Shown: positions 1-11,755, numbered from the stretch's first letter. The stretch: DNA of 64,000 nt from Brevipalpus yothersi (GCA_003956705.1 QZCP01000067.1:62001-126000), one strand, 5' to 3'. Numbers and translations are program-made. The notes: a model not told the origin generated them from the letters alone.

Positions 1-1134
1 GAGGAGGAAGCAAAAGCTAGCAAAGGAAAAAAAGGATTCATGACAGCAGAGAGAAAGAAGCGTCTTCGAGTTCTTCTCAGACGAAAAGCAGCCGAAGAAC
101 TGAAGAGAGAACAAGAACGTCGTGCAGAGGAACGAAAACGAATTATTCGTGAACGAACAGGCCAGCCAAAACACGAAGATGCTAGAAATGAAGGTATGTA
201 ATAGATCTTCAATCCACTCACTATCGTCTGCTCTCATAATCTTGCACTCTAATTATTCTATCTATTGCTCACTCGTCAAAATAGCTGCCCTGATTAAAAT
301 ATGCACAGAATACCACGAGCGAATAAAGAAATTACTGGACATCAACTACGATCTTGCCGAGGAGGTTAAGAATCGAGAGATAACGGTAAGTTGGATGCAA
401 GTGTTTGCAAGTCGATCATAGCCATTTTCCCTCTACGCAATGAAGCCTTGGCCCACAATCTTGGCTACATTTCGATGTAACATATCGTTTCACTTTCTTT
501 CGACTGAGAATCGCTGTAACATGAGATCATGGTGTCTGTCAGTTGCAATATCGAACTGGCTGATACCTCCCATCCTAAGTTGACTGTGCCTACCCTAGTT
601 CGATGATTCGAGAAATGGTTCCAAGTATCTATACATGCTCAGTTTCATGTTATTCGCTGTACAAATTTCGTTCCCATCGTTTCCCTTTCCGTTCTCCCTC
701 TTTGCTCCACCAAAAACAAGGCTGATCCTAAAAATGCTGGCAAAGGTTCCTTTTCTCGATATTTTGATCACCAACTTATGACTCGATGATCCATACTACT
801 TGTCATTCGCGATTGCTCCTCACGCTAGGAACCGCTTCGATTCCTCCCTCTTCTCTCACCCACCAGTTGCATGTAAATATTTCAACCATCCCTTTCTATT
901 TCCTTCCTAACCTTGGATAGTGATCTTCCCATGAAGAAAAAATCGAAATAAGATGTTCATGATGTTGTGGAGAGATGATCACAAGTTTAAGACATTAGGC
1001 GGCGATTTACTAGAAAAAAAACCCAGAGTATTACACACTCCAACAGCCGAGTGGAGGGTGACTTTTCACTCAAATCAACCGTTAAAATCGATTCCTTTGG
1101 AATGAGGTTGTAACTTCGCTCTCTTCATCTCTTA

Positions 1135-1182
<48 letters not shown>

Positions 1183-1672
1183 GAGCTTCACTGAAGAGGT
1201 TTTAAAATTGTCTGTTTGTTTTATTCCAGTTGAATGAGCTAAATGCGACCGTTTCTAGTGGAAGATTGTAAGTGAATATAAGCTCTCACATAGGAGCCAA
1301 ATCTAAAGAACTTTTCTTTTCTTTCACACACAGTATCAAGCCTCCTTTGCGCAAAGTTTCTAAATATGATCAGAAGTAAGGCCAACATTTCTCCTCTTCC
1401 TCTCTACTTGTAACATGGTCTCAATTCAATTGTAATATTGTGTCACTTATATTCCATATTTTAGATTAGAGAAGATGCGACAGGTTGCTCAAAAGGCAAT
1501 GGATTTGAGAGGTACCCTGAAAAAAGTGAAATCTGGAATCTTCAAGATCGATGAAGATGAACATGGGACCAATAGAGCACCTAGCAAATCGCCGTCCTCA
1601 AAAACGTTAGATGAAAACTCTAATCTAGACCAGGAGATCGAAGCTGAAGCAGAAAATGAAGCAGAAGCATAA
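1..1672 (+). CDS. wupA: Troponin I, 3' part (5' end outside window)
   Basis: Troponin I is the inhibitory subunit of the thin-filament troponin complex in muscle. The window opens inside an exon. The coding exons I read are 1-193, 285-385, 1230-1267, 1334-1375 and 1465-1672; all junctions are GT-AG and keep frame. The first exon carries the family's conserved core (KKGFMTAERKKRL, then a long charged helix rich in K, R and E). Later exons give EYHERI, then FIKPPLRKVSKYDQK, which is the signature region around the actin/troponin-C binding segment. The C-terminus is an acidic Glu/Ala tail ending in TAA. Arthropod troponin I has many alternative exons, so the roughly 840-bp intron 386-1229 could hide another; I saw none. 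It also holds a CT tract. The gene symbol is the Drosophila name and assignment is by family. Confidence 0.94.
1137..1180. repeat. (CT)n microsatellite in a troponin I intron
   Basis: This is an uninterrupted CT dinucleotide tract of about 44 bp. It lies some 50 bp upstream of the splice acceptor of the third visible exon, so it may add to the polypyrimidine context. Confidence 0.95.
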
Positions 1673-2938
1673 AATGGGTTTTTTTCTCATCAATTTTCGC
1701 CTCTAAGCCGACAAACGGTGGTCATAAATGTTCACCATTACACGAATTACTCGAATTCTATATTTTTCTTTCCTCTGTGTTCAATCTCTCATGATATGAA
1801 ATGAGAAATCGAAGCAAAAGATCATGAAATAATAACAATCTCAATATGAACTCTCAACGAGTTATTCTGAAGTGCCAAGATGGTATATTTCTTCTTTTCC
1901 GAAACTCAGCAGCTTACCGAATTGAAAAAATTCAGTCTTAAGTCGATGAAAAGAGCATCAAAATATGCTCGAAATGTTCCCAGCAAAAGCTATCGGTTTG
2001 CTAACTATTGGAATTATATTTTTCTTCCGCTCATCTGAGCTCTTTGAATAAAGTATATCACCCTCAACACTTTGCCTCTGTCACACGTTTTATTGTAACA
2101 ATTTCTTTGGGCTACACTCAAAATGTTCGAATGATTACTTGAACGATTATCCTCTCAGAATGCTTTCCAGCAAACTAAAGTTAATGAGCAGCACTTTATG
2201 TGCACACTTTAGCCACTAATAATACGGATATCATTTCGTCATTGTTCATCCAGGCAAAGAACCGATCCGATTTGAAGGTTTGCTGCTTTTCCAAACCAAC
2301 ACATGGCTGAATATGCTTTTGAGGCATTCGATGACAAGTGCCCCAAGACGCATCAGGATGAAGGAAGAAAACCGCCTTTTGCCTCTTGAAACACATCAAG
2401 GTGAGTGTGAGCTTCAAACACTATCTGCTTCCGTTATCAATGCTCAAGAGTATGCTGACCATTAGGTCGTGGCCATTGTTGAGGCAGGAAGCTAAAGCCT
2501 TTCCTCAAAAAATTCTGATACTGTTGATGAATTGAGCGGATAGAAAATGACTAAGAGAGCAATTGAATGAAAAGTTTTCAACAATATTTGGAGTAGTAGG
2601 CTCATTTGTGATTCTCAGTCACTAATACTACACACAATATTTTGACCTTTCATTCACTGTGTATGAATTATGAGTTGAAATCCTATGTGAAGGTTTAGTT
2701 TCAATCCTACCTTATCACGTTTTGATAACGGAAATAGCGTACTCATCGACCAGATTAAAATCTTTTCAAACCACTTTGATCGAGGAGGTCAGTGAAAGTG
2801 AACGTCGTTCTTATATTCATCGCTGTAGGGATCGCGTAATAATAAGGTCGCTATCGACGAAAGGTGGAAAAGTTGATTGAAAAAGAGCTTCACACACTCG
2901 ATTAGTTTTTCGAAACAGTCCAAGTGAATGTGAGAATC
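1673..2938. other. Intergenic, troponin I 3' flank and reeler promoter side
   Basis: I see no supportable gene here. The first few hundred bases are AT-rich and should include the troponin I 3' UTR. Short ORFs on both strands near 2200-2470 lack family motifs and splice context. Confidence 0.6.
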
Positions 2939-3621
2939 ATGTATTTTCCTCAATTCTTTTCTCTCTTGTTCGCGGTATGCTATGTGAACGCCTGGCCATC
3001 CGGTGCTCCAGAAACAACCTGCAATACTCTCAGCCCAGGCCATGGAGCTAACAGGCCAAAAGATCCATCCTCTTCACCGTTCATTGTCACCCAGTCCCAG
3101 GTTCAATATCAGCCAGGAAGCCCAGTGCAAGGTGAGCGAAACCTCAAGATATTCTTGATTGTCGAGGCTACCTAATTCTTCCTCAAACAGCTTGACTCAT
3201 CTCGCTGATTTTCTCCACCTAAAAATAATAATTTCAACTTGCAAAGACCTCTTATAAACCTAACCTTGGAAACTTACTGCAAAACAGCATATCTCGTTCA
3301 AATTTATCAGATAAAAATTTTTCCAATTTTTCAGTGACCGTGAAAGCTCCGGTAGGGGTATCTTTCCGAGGTCTAATGATCCAGGCATACAATCCAGCAA
3401 GTGGCGAGCCGATTGGAGCCTTCCAGAGTGGACGTGGACTCAAAGTCCTAGATGCCTGCTCTGCAGTTACTCACATGGACAGAAGAGGAAAGAGGTCAGC
3501 TATGCTACTTTGGGATCCTCCAAGTCAACGACCTGGTCGAGTCGCATTCAGAGGTACCATTGTTGAGAGGTACAGTGACTACTACGAGGGATTAGAGGCT
3601 TTACCAGAATCAAGATCTTGA
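2939..3621 (+). CDS. Secreted reeler-domain protein
   Basis: This is a small secreted protein with one reeler domain, a beta-sandwich found in arthropod immune and defence proteins and in ferric-chelate reductase-like proteins. Exons are 2939-3131 and 3335-3621, with junction CAAG|GTGAGC to TTTTTCAG|TG, giving 159 aa. The start is the ATG at 2939, immediately before a hydrophobic signal peptide (FFSLLFAVCYVNAWPSGAP). Family features are the opening WPSGAPxxTC, then GHG, the VTVKAPVGVSFRGLMIQAY strand, a GAF/LDAC segment and late WDPP and VAFRGTIV strands. No other domain or membrane segment follows, so it is a stand-alone reeler protein. The role is known only at family level. Confidence 0.87.
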
Positions 3622-4483
3622 TTCTGGACAAAAAATGGAATTGCCCTCACTTGAAATTGCGACTCAAAGTAAAGCCTTCCGAACTCTTCAAAATTCCGTT
3701 GGAATGAACCAATTCTTAACTTATCAGCCCCCTTTTGCATTATTTGAAATTTAAATAATCATCAAATTGCTCCAGCTCTGTAATTTTGGAATCACTATTT
3801 TACAGTCAAGCATACCCATAAACTAGAATGATCAAACGATCTTTCTGAATCTTTGAGAGACAATTTATAATTCATTCGTGAAATCATATATATATATAAC
3901 TCGCAAAGGAAACTAGTGAAATTCGGACAAATTCTCATAAAATATTTGGAAAAAATTTTTTCAGAATTTTATGCCATCTGTAGCTTGCAAATGATTTGAT
4001 GATTTAACGATAATTATTTTTTATAGACATTCGATGAGACTTTGAAATTTTATTTTTTCCATGGAAATTTTTCAATTTTGGTGTGAATTTTTGTTTAATA
4101 TTCAAGAGGTGAAAAATACCTGAAATCCCCTAAAATCAGATTTCTTCATGAGAACTCTGAAAAACCACCACTTTTTTGTTTTTTATCATTAAGTAGGTAA
4201 GAATTCCCACGATCTCAAGTTCTTAATTTTTATTATTATCATATAAATCATTGTTTTAGAAAACTCAATCATTCTGATGGGAGATCAGCAGTTCATGGTC
4301 AGAACAATTTTGTCCAATTTATGAACAAAAGTGCAATTGTTTGAGCTTGAATTTGGCATCAAGGACTATTCCGCGGTACTGTTGATGACTCAATTGCCTC
4401 AGTTCTTAAATTGTGCCAGAAATCGGTTGAATCAACCATAGAGCCAATAAAAATTCTGTTCCTGGAAAATGAAGGTAGCAACC

Positions 4484-4569
<86 letters not shown>

Positions 4570-5140
4570 CATCATGAGACGTTTGAATCAAAAGATTGCG
4601 CTTGGGATCAATTTTACCTATGAAAGGGAAAGAATCACTATTAATGAGCCCGAGGCTCAACTCAAATGAGCGGAAAGAAGGAAGATTGATTAAATTTCGA
4701 AGGATTCTGGGAAAATCTTTCATTGAAAAAGATAAACATTCGTTAATAATTCAAGTCTATTTTTTCAAGCAAGACATTCCAGCATCTGAACTGAGATGAG
4801 TTTTTAGATGAGTTAGACATCATGCTGTCAAATGGCAAAAGATTGATCAAAAAATTGCAAGGAAATGAGCTTGCACTTATCCACTGGAATCTAATCAAAT
4901 CATGTTGTAGCTGCCAAGTGACTTGTAGCGCTCATTGACCACTCCTGAGAGTGAAACAACCTCTGAATGGCGGCTGTCAGGTTATACCGTTTGACTCACT
5001 GAGTTCAGTAACTCAGAGAAGAATCGGAAGAAGAAGAAGGAGCATCAAGAGAAGCAAAAGTAATCAAAAATTTTAAAAGGGGGCTCAATTCTAGGATTCT
5101 GACCGCTGATAAGAACCCGTTTCATGTAAGAACAGTTTGA
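3622..5140. other. Intergenic, AT-rich
   Basis: No gene is visible. The stretch is AT-rich and includes a long GA microsatellite. Apparent ORFs of alternating Arg-Glu or Ser-Leu are translations of that repeat. Confidence 0.7.
4488..4567. repeat. (GA)n microsatellite
   Basis: This GA dinucleotide tract of about 80 bp is nearly uninterrupted. It generates spurious ORFs in several frames. Confidence 0.97.
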
Positions 5141-6139
5141 ATGAGTTGCTTGTCTAATAAACTCAGAACACAGTTGATGAACAGAATGAAGCGGTTGTAC
5201 TTTTTCGAATTCACTTTTTTTGTGATTTTTTATTCATCATTCATGTCGATTCCGACAGTCAATTCTCATGGACGACTTTTTGAGCCCCCTGCTCGCAACA
5301 GTATGTGGCGATTTGGTTTCCCAACCTATCCTAATTACGAGGACAGTGAACTGTTTTGTGGGGGTATAAAGGTGATTTTATTGGATGGTGACTAGCGAGG
5401 ATATCAATTTTTACCTTCTCTTTCTAGGTCCAGTGGCAAGATAACGGAGGGAAGTGTGGAATCTGTGGAGATGCTTACAATGGAAAACGCAGTCATGAGA
5501 CTGGAGGCATGAATGCTCGTAATATAACTACACGAGTCTATCATCCTGGATCAGTCATCGATGTTGTAGTGGATATGGTGACAAACCACGGAGGACGATT
5601 TAAGTTTCAAATGTGTTGGAGAGACTCATTTGACCAGCCAGGTATTCTACTGATGTAATTTGAACATCAGTCACTCCAGATTACAAATCTTTCCACATTT
5701 TGTCACAGAAACGGAAGAGTGCTTCGAAACGCTCAATTTCACAGATGGAACAGACTCAGTGAGCATAAATAATAGACCTCGAGGTGGAGTGTTCACCTAT
5801 CCAGTACAGCTTCCACCAAATAGAACGTGTAAGAGATGTGTCTTTCGATGGGATTGGAAATCAGGTAATTTTGAAATGAAGAGCAAATCGATTGCGAGGA
5901 AATTAATCTTCTTTCTCGTTTTTGTAGCAAATAACTGGGGGAAATGCCAAAATGGCAAATTTGAAGTGGGCTGTGGGCCGCAAGAAACTTACAGGAATTG
6001 CGCTGACATCGCTGTGACGAGAGATCTTGGCATAAGAGGCCCAGCAAAGACCCTAGAGTCAAGCGAGTATAGAAGAAGATTTCTTTCGGGTAGAAACAAT
6101 TGGCGATCTCCGACACACCATCATGGATCCCATCGATGA
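5141..6139 (+). CDS. AA15 lytic polysaccharide monooxygenase (secreted)
   Basis: AA15 enzymes are copper monooxygenases that oxidatively cleave chitin or cellulose. Exons are 5141-5371, 5428-5641, 5709-5864 and 5928-6139; frames stay intact across three short introns, giving 270 aa. A long hydrophobic signal (FFEFTFFVIFYSS) ends just before His in NSHGRLFEPPAR, so signal cleavage would expose the N-terminal His of the copper histidine brace. The second brace His is in VTNHGGRFKFQM. Cys-rich elements typical of the family follow (ELFCGG, CGICGD, RTCKRCVFRWDW, NNWGKC and GCGPQETYRNCADI). The start could instead be Met13 or Met16, which would give a more normal signal length. The C-terminus is basic, with a His cluster and no GPI-like tail. 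AATAAA-like sequence lies at about 6181. Confidence 0.92.
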
Positions 6140-6534
6140 CGGAGTGTTAGATTGGATTCAATAGCTCTAGTTTTAACAAGATAATAAACCACCATAAACT
6201 GTTCTGATTACCGGTAGACTTATTCTCTGATTAAGTTGTTTGTTTGTTTACTCAAGAATGAACGGGCGAATTTTACCAAGCCCAAGATTTGATCTTAGCT
6301 TTCGAAGACAATTATATTTCGAGCTGAATATTTTCCAATGTTTCACTGCTGTGAAATCGATCATTGTAACCAAATTTTCATTCAAGGTAAAGATATTTTC
6401 TTATGATAAAAATTTCGGGTGAGCTACCAAAACACACCCTATTCCTAATTCTTGCACAGTAGTAATGCCAGTTTATGAATCCATAGGCTCGTTTACAAAG
6501 GTATTACAGGTGTAGATCTGATGAATGATTCGTC
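6140..6534. other. Intergenic
   Basis: This lies between convergent genes (AA15 LPMO and NELF-E) and should contain both 3' UTRs. I see no further gene. Confidence 0.65.
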
Positions 6535-7257
6535 TTATAAATCCTCATAACTGATCATTTCTCGCTGATCTTGATCGTCTTTTTGAGGTGCACTTCGCCG
6601 ATAATAAGTAGCTGCGATAGAGTTCCATGAATGAGGGGTTGCTGATCCAGTTGAATGGCCACCAGAGGATGAAGCGTTAGAATGAGAAGTTTTTGATGAC
6701 TGAGCTGGAGGTGAAAGTCTAGGATCTGATTTTGGTTCACTTGGAGTGTCTCCTTTCTTATAGTCACCATCAGAAGCTGAGGAAGGTGGAGAAAATGGTT
6801 TGAAAGGCACAGGTCGATCTATTCCAACTCTTTTTCTCATCAAAGACTTGGCTCGCTTGAACCCTTGATCTTGCTTCTCTTTTTCGAGAGGCTTTGGCAC
6901 CTGAATAGCACCCGATTTGAGAAGCCTTTTTGCAACCTCTTTGGCATCTTGTTTTGAAGCTCCAGCTGATGAGAGGGGAAACTTATGAGAGATCGACAGA
7001 TTGTAAACATATAACTTACGTTTCTTGAGAGGAACTTTGTTTGTCAAGTCTGGCTTTTCTACTTTCGATTTTTTCAGCTGGTTGAGTTGTTTTTTCTAGT
7101 AGAGCAAATGAAAACGCACTCACAAAACAATCAATTTCAATACAAAAATATCCGATGAGCGAAGATGTCATCTTACCTTCTTATTTAGTGTCACATACTT
7201 TTGCTGTAACATTTTTTCTTCATCAGTTAACTGTGATGGGATCTGGATGAAGCCCAT
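6535..7257 (-). CDS. NELFE: NELF-E, negative elongation factor subunit E, lacking the RRM
   Basis: NELF-E is a subunit of the nuclear NELF complex that holds RNA polymerase II in promoter-proximal pausing. Reverse-strand exons are 7177-7257, 7020-7095 and 6535-6965 with consistent phases, giving 195 aa. The N-terminus (MGFIQIPSQLTDEEKMLQQKY) and the following lysine-rich helix match the family leucine-zipper-like segment that binds NELF-B. The motif DAKEVAKRLLKSGAI, then QGFKRAKSLMRK and PVPFKPF, is diagnostic. What should follow is an RD-rich stretch and an RNA-recognition motif. Here the protein ends after a Ser/Pro-rich tail with REMISYEDL and a stop, and I find no RRM downstream. It is therefore a short form that should still assemble but would lack the usual RNA contact. 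Confidence 0.9.
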
Positions 7258-7590
7258 AATTTTACAAGATGTTCAGAACCGAAATCAAGATCAAATCTCC
7301 AGCCTTATTGGAATTCATATACAAAGACCAGGTTTATTATGAAACACAAGGAAAGGTTACAATTGAGAAAAACAACACATGCTTGATTCAGATCAACTCG
7401 CTGAATCACTGGCTTGAAGCCAGTGGCTTCAAGATTTTCTTGAGCGCTGACTTCTGACGGATAAGTTGAAAAGGAAAAAGGCTGAAGTTTGCTGCAGTGG
7501 TTGGAATCAGTTTATTTTGGAACCGTTAGAACGAGGATAACCATCGAGGATACAAATCTATCAATTAAGAAATTTACAGTGAGAAAATTT

Positions 7591-8247
7591 CTACCCATAT
7601 AAACTTTCGCGTATCATATGACAATTGATAGACTTCTTTTTCTCCTTCACATAGGAAGCTGTTGTGAGCGAATATACTGTAGTGGTGGATGGAGTGGTCA
7701 CTTGCTTCTTTTTCGGGACCTTTGGAAACTTTATCACACGACGATTTGTAGGCTTCTTTTTCGGGACCTTTGGAACCTTTATCACACGACGATTTGTAGG
7801 CTTCTTTTTCGGGACCTTTGGAAACTTTATCACACGACGATTTGTAGGCTTCTTTTTTGGCACCTTTGGAACCTTTATCACACGACGATTTGTAGGCTTC
7901 TTTTTCGGGACCTTTGGAAACTTTATCACACGACGAATGGTAGGCTTCTTTTTATCCTTCACACAGGAAGCTGTTGTGAGCGAATATACTGTATTAGTGG
8001 GTGGAGTGGCTACTTGCTTTGTCTTTGGAAACTTTATAAGACCTTTTTTCGGTAGTTTCGGGATGAACTTCTTTGTATACTTAGAATTCCTCATCATGGC
8101 TTCCATTTTGGCTTGTCTGTTCCCATAAGAAACGCTTTCCTTATGATGCTCGATTCGACGGACATCAACAACATCTGATGGACCACCAGAAACACTGGAA
8201 AAATGACCGATAACAACGAAGAGTAGAACAATAATTAGGCGATACAT
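7591..8247 (-). CDS. Secreted basic protein with 16-residue tandem repeats
   Basis: I do not recognise a family. The single ORF from the ATG at 8247 gives 218 aa. A clean signal peptide (MYRLIIVLLFVVIGHFSSVSGG) is followed by a charged region and five tandem copies of a 16-residue unit, KKKPTNRRVIK[F/V]PKVP, in which F and V alternate. The array is bracketed by two copies of a VYSLTTAS block. The mature protein is extremely basic and Pro/Lys/Arg-rich, so a structural secretion, cuticle or gland product is plausible but unproven. A TATA box lies upstream. The ORF is also open further 5', but that extension lacks an ATG before 8247 and would bury the signal peptide. Confidence 0.72.
   Translation of the reverse strand: MYRLIIVLLFVVIGHFSSVSGGPSDVVDVRRIEHHKESVSYGNRQAKMEAMMRNSKYTKKFIPKLPKKGLIKFPKTKQVATPPTNTVYSLTTASCVKDKKKPTIRRVIKFPKVPKKKPTNRRVIKVPKVPKKKPTNRRVIKFPKVPKKKPTNRRVIKVPKVPKKKPTNRRVIKFPKVPKKKQVTTPSTTTVYSLTTASYVKEKKKSINCHMIRESLYG
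7705..7943. repeat. 48-bp tandem repeat, alternating as a 96-bp higher-order unit
   Basis: There are five 48-bp units in frame with the secreted basic protein. Successive units alternate at the codon giving F or V, so the array looks built from a 96-bp two-unit block. The flanks at about 7648-7710 and 7958-8020 are also near-duplicates of each other. Confidence 0.92.
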
Positions 8248-8348
8248 GATGGATAAAGTTGTGATTAAAGTGAAGATGAGTTTGGAGAAAAACCATCTAA
8301 CTGATCGAGCTTCAAAATGTGAATGAACACTTTGATGAATCAATATCG

Positions 8349-8356
8349 CTTTTATA
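8349..8356 (-). promoter_or_regulatory. TATA box of the secreted repeat protein gene
   Basis: TATAAAAG is read on the reverse strand about 100 bp upstream of the ATG. A start site 25-30 bp downstream would give a 5' leader of roughly 70 bases. Confidence 0.6.
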
Positions 8357-9644
8357 TTTTCAAATGAGTCATAGTCCCACCTTCTCTGAGTCCATTTTTG
8401 ACCTCGAGGATCCTTGATCTTCTCAAATGATTCAGTTCCTTATCTATCGAATCAAATCAGAGAGAAAGAGAGAGAGAGAGAGACGACCTGCCATTGTTCC
8501 TTACTCACCAAAATTAAGTGTCTCGGTGATCTTTTACTTTCCCAAAGAGTGCTCTGGCGCGAATGATATCTTCCCTAAATCTTATCATCTTGAACATCTG
8601 TACAGTCGATTGCCTAATTTTTTTCTTGAAAAACAACATGTTTTCAGAGACTTCAGATGGCCGGTTGTCATTTGGTGACCCTTATTACTATTAAAACCTC
8701 ACCCAAATCTTCACACTCAAGGCTAGACGGTTACAAATCTAGCATTCACTTAGTTGAGGGTATTGACTTGAATTCTTAATAATCTTAATTCCGTAGCCCA
8801 AACCTTTTTATACCAAAGCTTTTCTCTATACCTTCTTTCCACAAAAATCTTCTGGAAGCTGATATCACTTATTCACCTAGTACACAAATCCTCAAAACCC
8901 GAATAAAATTTTGCACAGTAAAAAACCTCTATACTACTCTTCGTTCTGCAAAATTTTTTTCCCTTTCTATCATTGCAGAACAAATTAATTGAGGATGAAA
9001 TTCTCAAAATGAAAAAGGGAGAAAGAGAACGAAGATTCTCCGGAAAAATGATACCAGGAATTTGATGTTGGATAACTCAGCATTTGTCTTTGGTGGCAAT
9101 TTACAATAAACAATAGTAAAGATAGGATGCAAAGATAGGTTGTGAAAAATATGAAGTCGGCTTTGTAAAGTAAGCAACACATCCTCAAATCACTCTCAAA
9201 GTATGAAATCATCATCAATCACAATGTGGAAAAAGGGAAACAGTCACATCTGCTCCTGTTATCAAGTTCTGAAAAGTTTTCTTGAATTATTGAGTTCAAA
9301 TCAGAATTTTCATAGTTGAGGCAGAACGTAAAACGGTAGTCGTGCAACAACAATTCCCATAAGATAGACTGAACTTCATAGAAGACAAAATGTCCAATAG
9401 GACAGTGATCAAACAATAGATTTTCCATTTACGAAGAGCTCTTGCAAAAAGCTGAGATCTTTCCATTTCCATCACCTTCAAGATTGCAGAGGTAGGATGA
9501 AGTGAAATTAGAGTTTCAGTGATAGCATAGAGGATGGAGCCAATACGCAGCACAAATGATGCTTTTTAAACTTGGAATAATTTAAAATTGGAGAAAAACA
9601 AACGATCTCAAAATGCATCGCTTCCTGATGCCTGTACCCCTCGA
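8357..9644. other. Intergenic; no supportable gene
   Basis: A short GA tract lies at about 8460-8482. Overlapping reverse-strand ORFs of 69-85 codons at 8985-9553 contain hydrophobic runs but shift frame into each other without good splice sites. They could be a decayed receptor-like gene, but I see no family motif. Confidence 0.5.
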
Positions 9645-11192
9645 TCAAATAGCATGAGATACCGCTGTGACCAATTTGATATCATCTCTGAATAGATGAT
9701 CACCTTCCAGATGCCTGATAGCTTCTACGATGGTGTCAAGGTTTTGGCGAGAAGTCGTTGGATTAGCTGAGCTATTTGCCTCAGTTTTAGATGGATCACC
9801 AATGGACCCCATTATCCTGAGAGTTATTGTGGTGGCTCCAGAATTGGATGTGCTTTCGTTGCCCACGAAGGGCATATCAATGGGTAAAGCTATGGCAGCA
9901 GGTTGGGAGGATTTAGAACTTATTTTGGAATTGCTTGTCATGGGTATTGATGATAATCCTAGAGCCTGTTTAGTTGATAAGTCTTGAGGAATCTCATGGA
10001 CAGGACTGGAGGGGGAAGAACTAGGATTACTTGTAGGGGCTTGAATTATGAATGATGCTGGCTGCAATGGGCTTCCCGGACAGCTGTGAGCCTCAATTTC
10101 AATTGTCTCAGCGACAATTTCATCATTAACAACAGATGATACAGCAACTGCTGTTTCTTCATTTGTCGAAAGGTGACTATCCTGTTGGAGTGAAAAAAAA
10201 ATTAATCAGTTACATAGGATTTGCAGATATTCTCGGATCCCATTATTCTCACAATTTGAGAGGCAAAAGACAATATTTGAGACATAGGATTCAAGAAAAA
10301 TGAGCAACATACCTCTGGGTTTGTTGAAAATTGTAGTTGAACTTGTTGAGCTATTTCTTTAATCCTTTCAGGATATAATTGTGATTCTAATGAGCGAACT
10401 TGATCTTCCAACTGCATTCTCAGCCTCCTTTCTCTATCTAAAATTTTGCGAACTTCGATAAGTTCATTCTTAAAGTCATCAATACCAGCCTCACTCTCAG
10501 TTCCTGAGAGCGCAGTAACTCGGGAGCCTGCATGACACTGAATACCTTCATCCGATGAATCAGAATTGGGCGACTCAACGTGAGCCATACTTTCAATTTT
10601 CAGTCTCTTCAGTGGAGGCAAATGGGAAGCTCCATCATCATCAGTTCCAGTGACGTTGGAGCACAGTTTTTTCAATTTAGAGATCTCTTGTAATAATCTT
10701 GTCTTATCCTGCTCGAGTTGGTAAATATACTCAGCTGTATGTTGCAGTATTGCCGCCTAAAAGAGAGATGAAGTAAAGAAACACGTGTTGGTTAAGTCAA
10801 AATTGAAAAAAGGTATGATTCAGAATGGAGAGAGGTGTCCAAGTTTTAAATAAGGCAGAGAGCAGTTTGATTATCGCAAAAAAACAAACATAATTTGACA
10901 GCTCGGTTCGATGCTATTGTCTGATAAAATTGTAGTGACAGAATCTACAGTATAGACTGACTTAACTATTGAGAGTGAAAGAAGAGCATACAGATAGAAT
11001 AAAACTCACCTTGCTGAGCTTTTCTCCGTCATGTTTTGGTAACATAGTTCGAAGGGAATTGAAACCTGCATTGATGCTTTGCATCCGACGACGCTCATTA
11101 CTATTGGCAATCTCCCTTCTGATTCGCTTCTCCTGTTCCAGTTGAGATCTTGGAGAAAGACGTGACATCGTGGGCGATAGTTCAGTGTCCAT
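9645..11192 (-). CDS. TFAP4: bHLH-zipper transcription factor AP-4 (TFAP4/cropped)
   Basis: AP-4 is a nuclear bHLH-leucine-zipper factor that binds E-box DNA as a homodimer. Reverse-strand exons are 11010-11192, 10313-10756 and 9645-10181, all phase 0, giving 387 aa. The start ATG at 11192 yields MDTELSPTMSRL. The basic region and helix 1 (RRREIANSNERRRMQSINAGFNSLRTMLP) carry the AP-4 type ERRRMQSIN. The first intron interrupts the HLH loop. Helix 2 and the zipper follow (AAILQHTAEYIYQLEQDKTRLLQEI). A second leucine-rich coiled coil (ILDRERRLRMQLEDQVRSLESQLYPERIKEI) is also typical of the family. The C-terminal third is Ser/Thr/Pro-rich and probably disordered. A 5' non-coding exon is likely, since acceptor-like sequence precedes the ATG. 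Confidence 0.93.
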
Positions 11193-11626
11193 TGACACTC
11201 TAACAAAAAAGGATCACTGTGATAGTCTATTCAAATGAAAATATGTGATTGACACATGAAATGAACAAGATTGGCCCTTAAGCTGACCAAAGTCTAAACA
11301 CGCTTTTCCCGGGTCCAGTGGTGCTGCTGCTCTTCCTCTCAATACCCTCCACACACAATCACTTTATGAAATCACCATATTGACACATTTCAAATCCTAC
11401 ATTCAAAGTCATTGGACCACTGAGACATGTGATGAACAAAATTTGAATGGATTCACAGAATTAAAACACTAAATGTTAAATCATTAGTCAATTTAATCAG
11501 TTGAACAGATGATGTGATTAGAGCGAACCAAGTCCGAGAGAAACAAATAAGATATGGATCCTATCTGGATCTATCTTACTGATACTTTGTGAAACAGCTT
11601 GCAACAGATGGCAGTAGGTACAAGAT

Positions 11627-11658
11627 CGCGATTTTTAATTAATTAATTAAAAATCGCG
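11627..11658. repeat. 32-bp perfect palindrome upstream of TFAP4
   Basis: The sequence runs from CGCGATTTTT through a TTAATTAATTAA centre to AAAAATCGCG and equals its own reverse complement. It lies about 430 bp upstream of the TFAP4 start codon, in otherwise non-coding DNA. Confidence 0.93.
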
Positions 11659-11755
11659 TTCGTAACGATCTTTCACGAATACGAGCCAAAAATCGAAACC
11701 GAGAAATTTAAGCAATTCCTAACGCTAACACCAACCAAACTAATCTCCACCAATA

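Noticed and set aside
4406..4799. Several overlapping ORFs of alternating Arg-Glu or Ser-Leu
   Set aside because: They are translations of a GA microsatellite in different frames.
7618..8128. Two long forward-strand ORFs over the tandem repeat
   Set aside because: They are antisense to the secreted basic protein. The 48-bp repeat keeps other frames open, and they lack a signal peptide or TATA.
8985..9553. Three overlapping reverse ORFs that could be a decayed chemoreceptor
   Set aside because: Frames do not join by good splice sites and no receptor signature was recognised.
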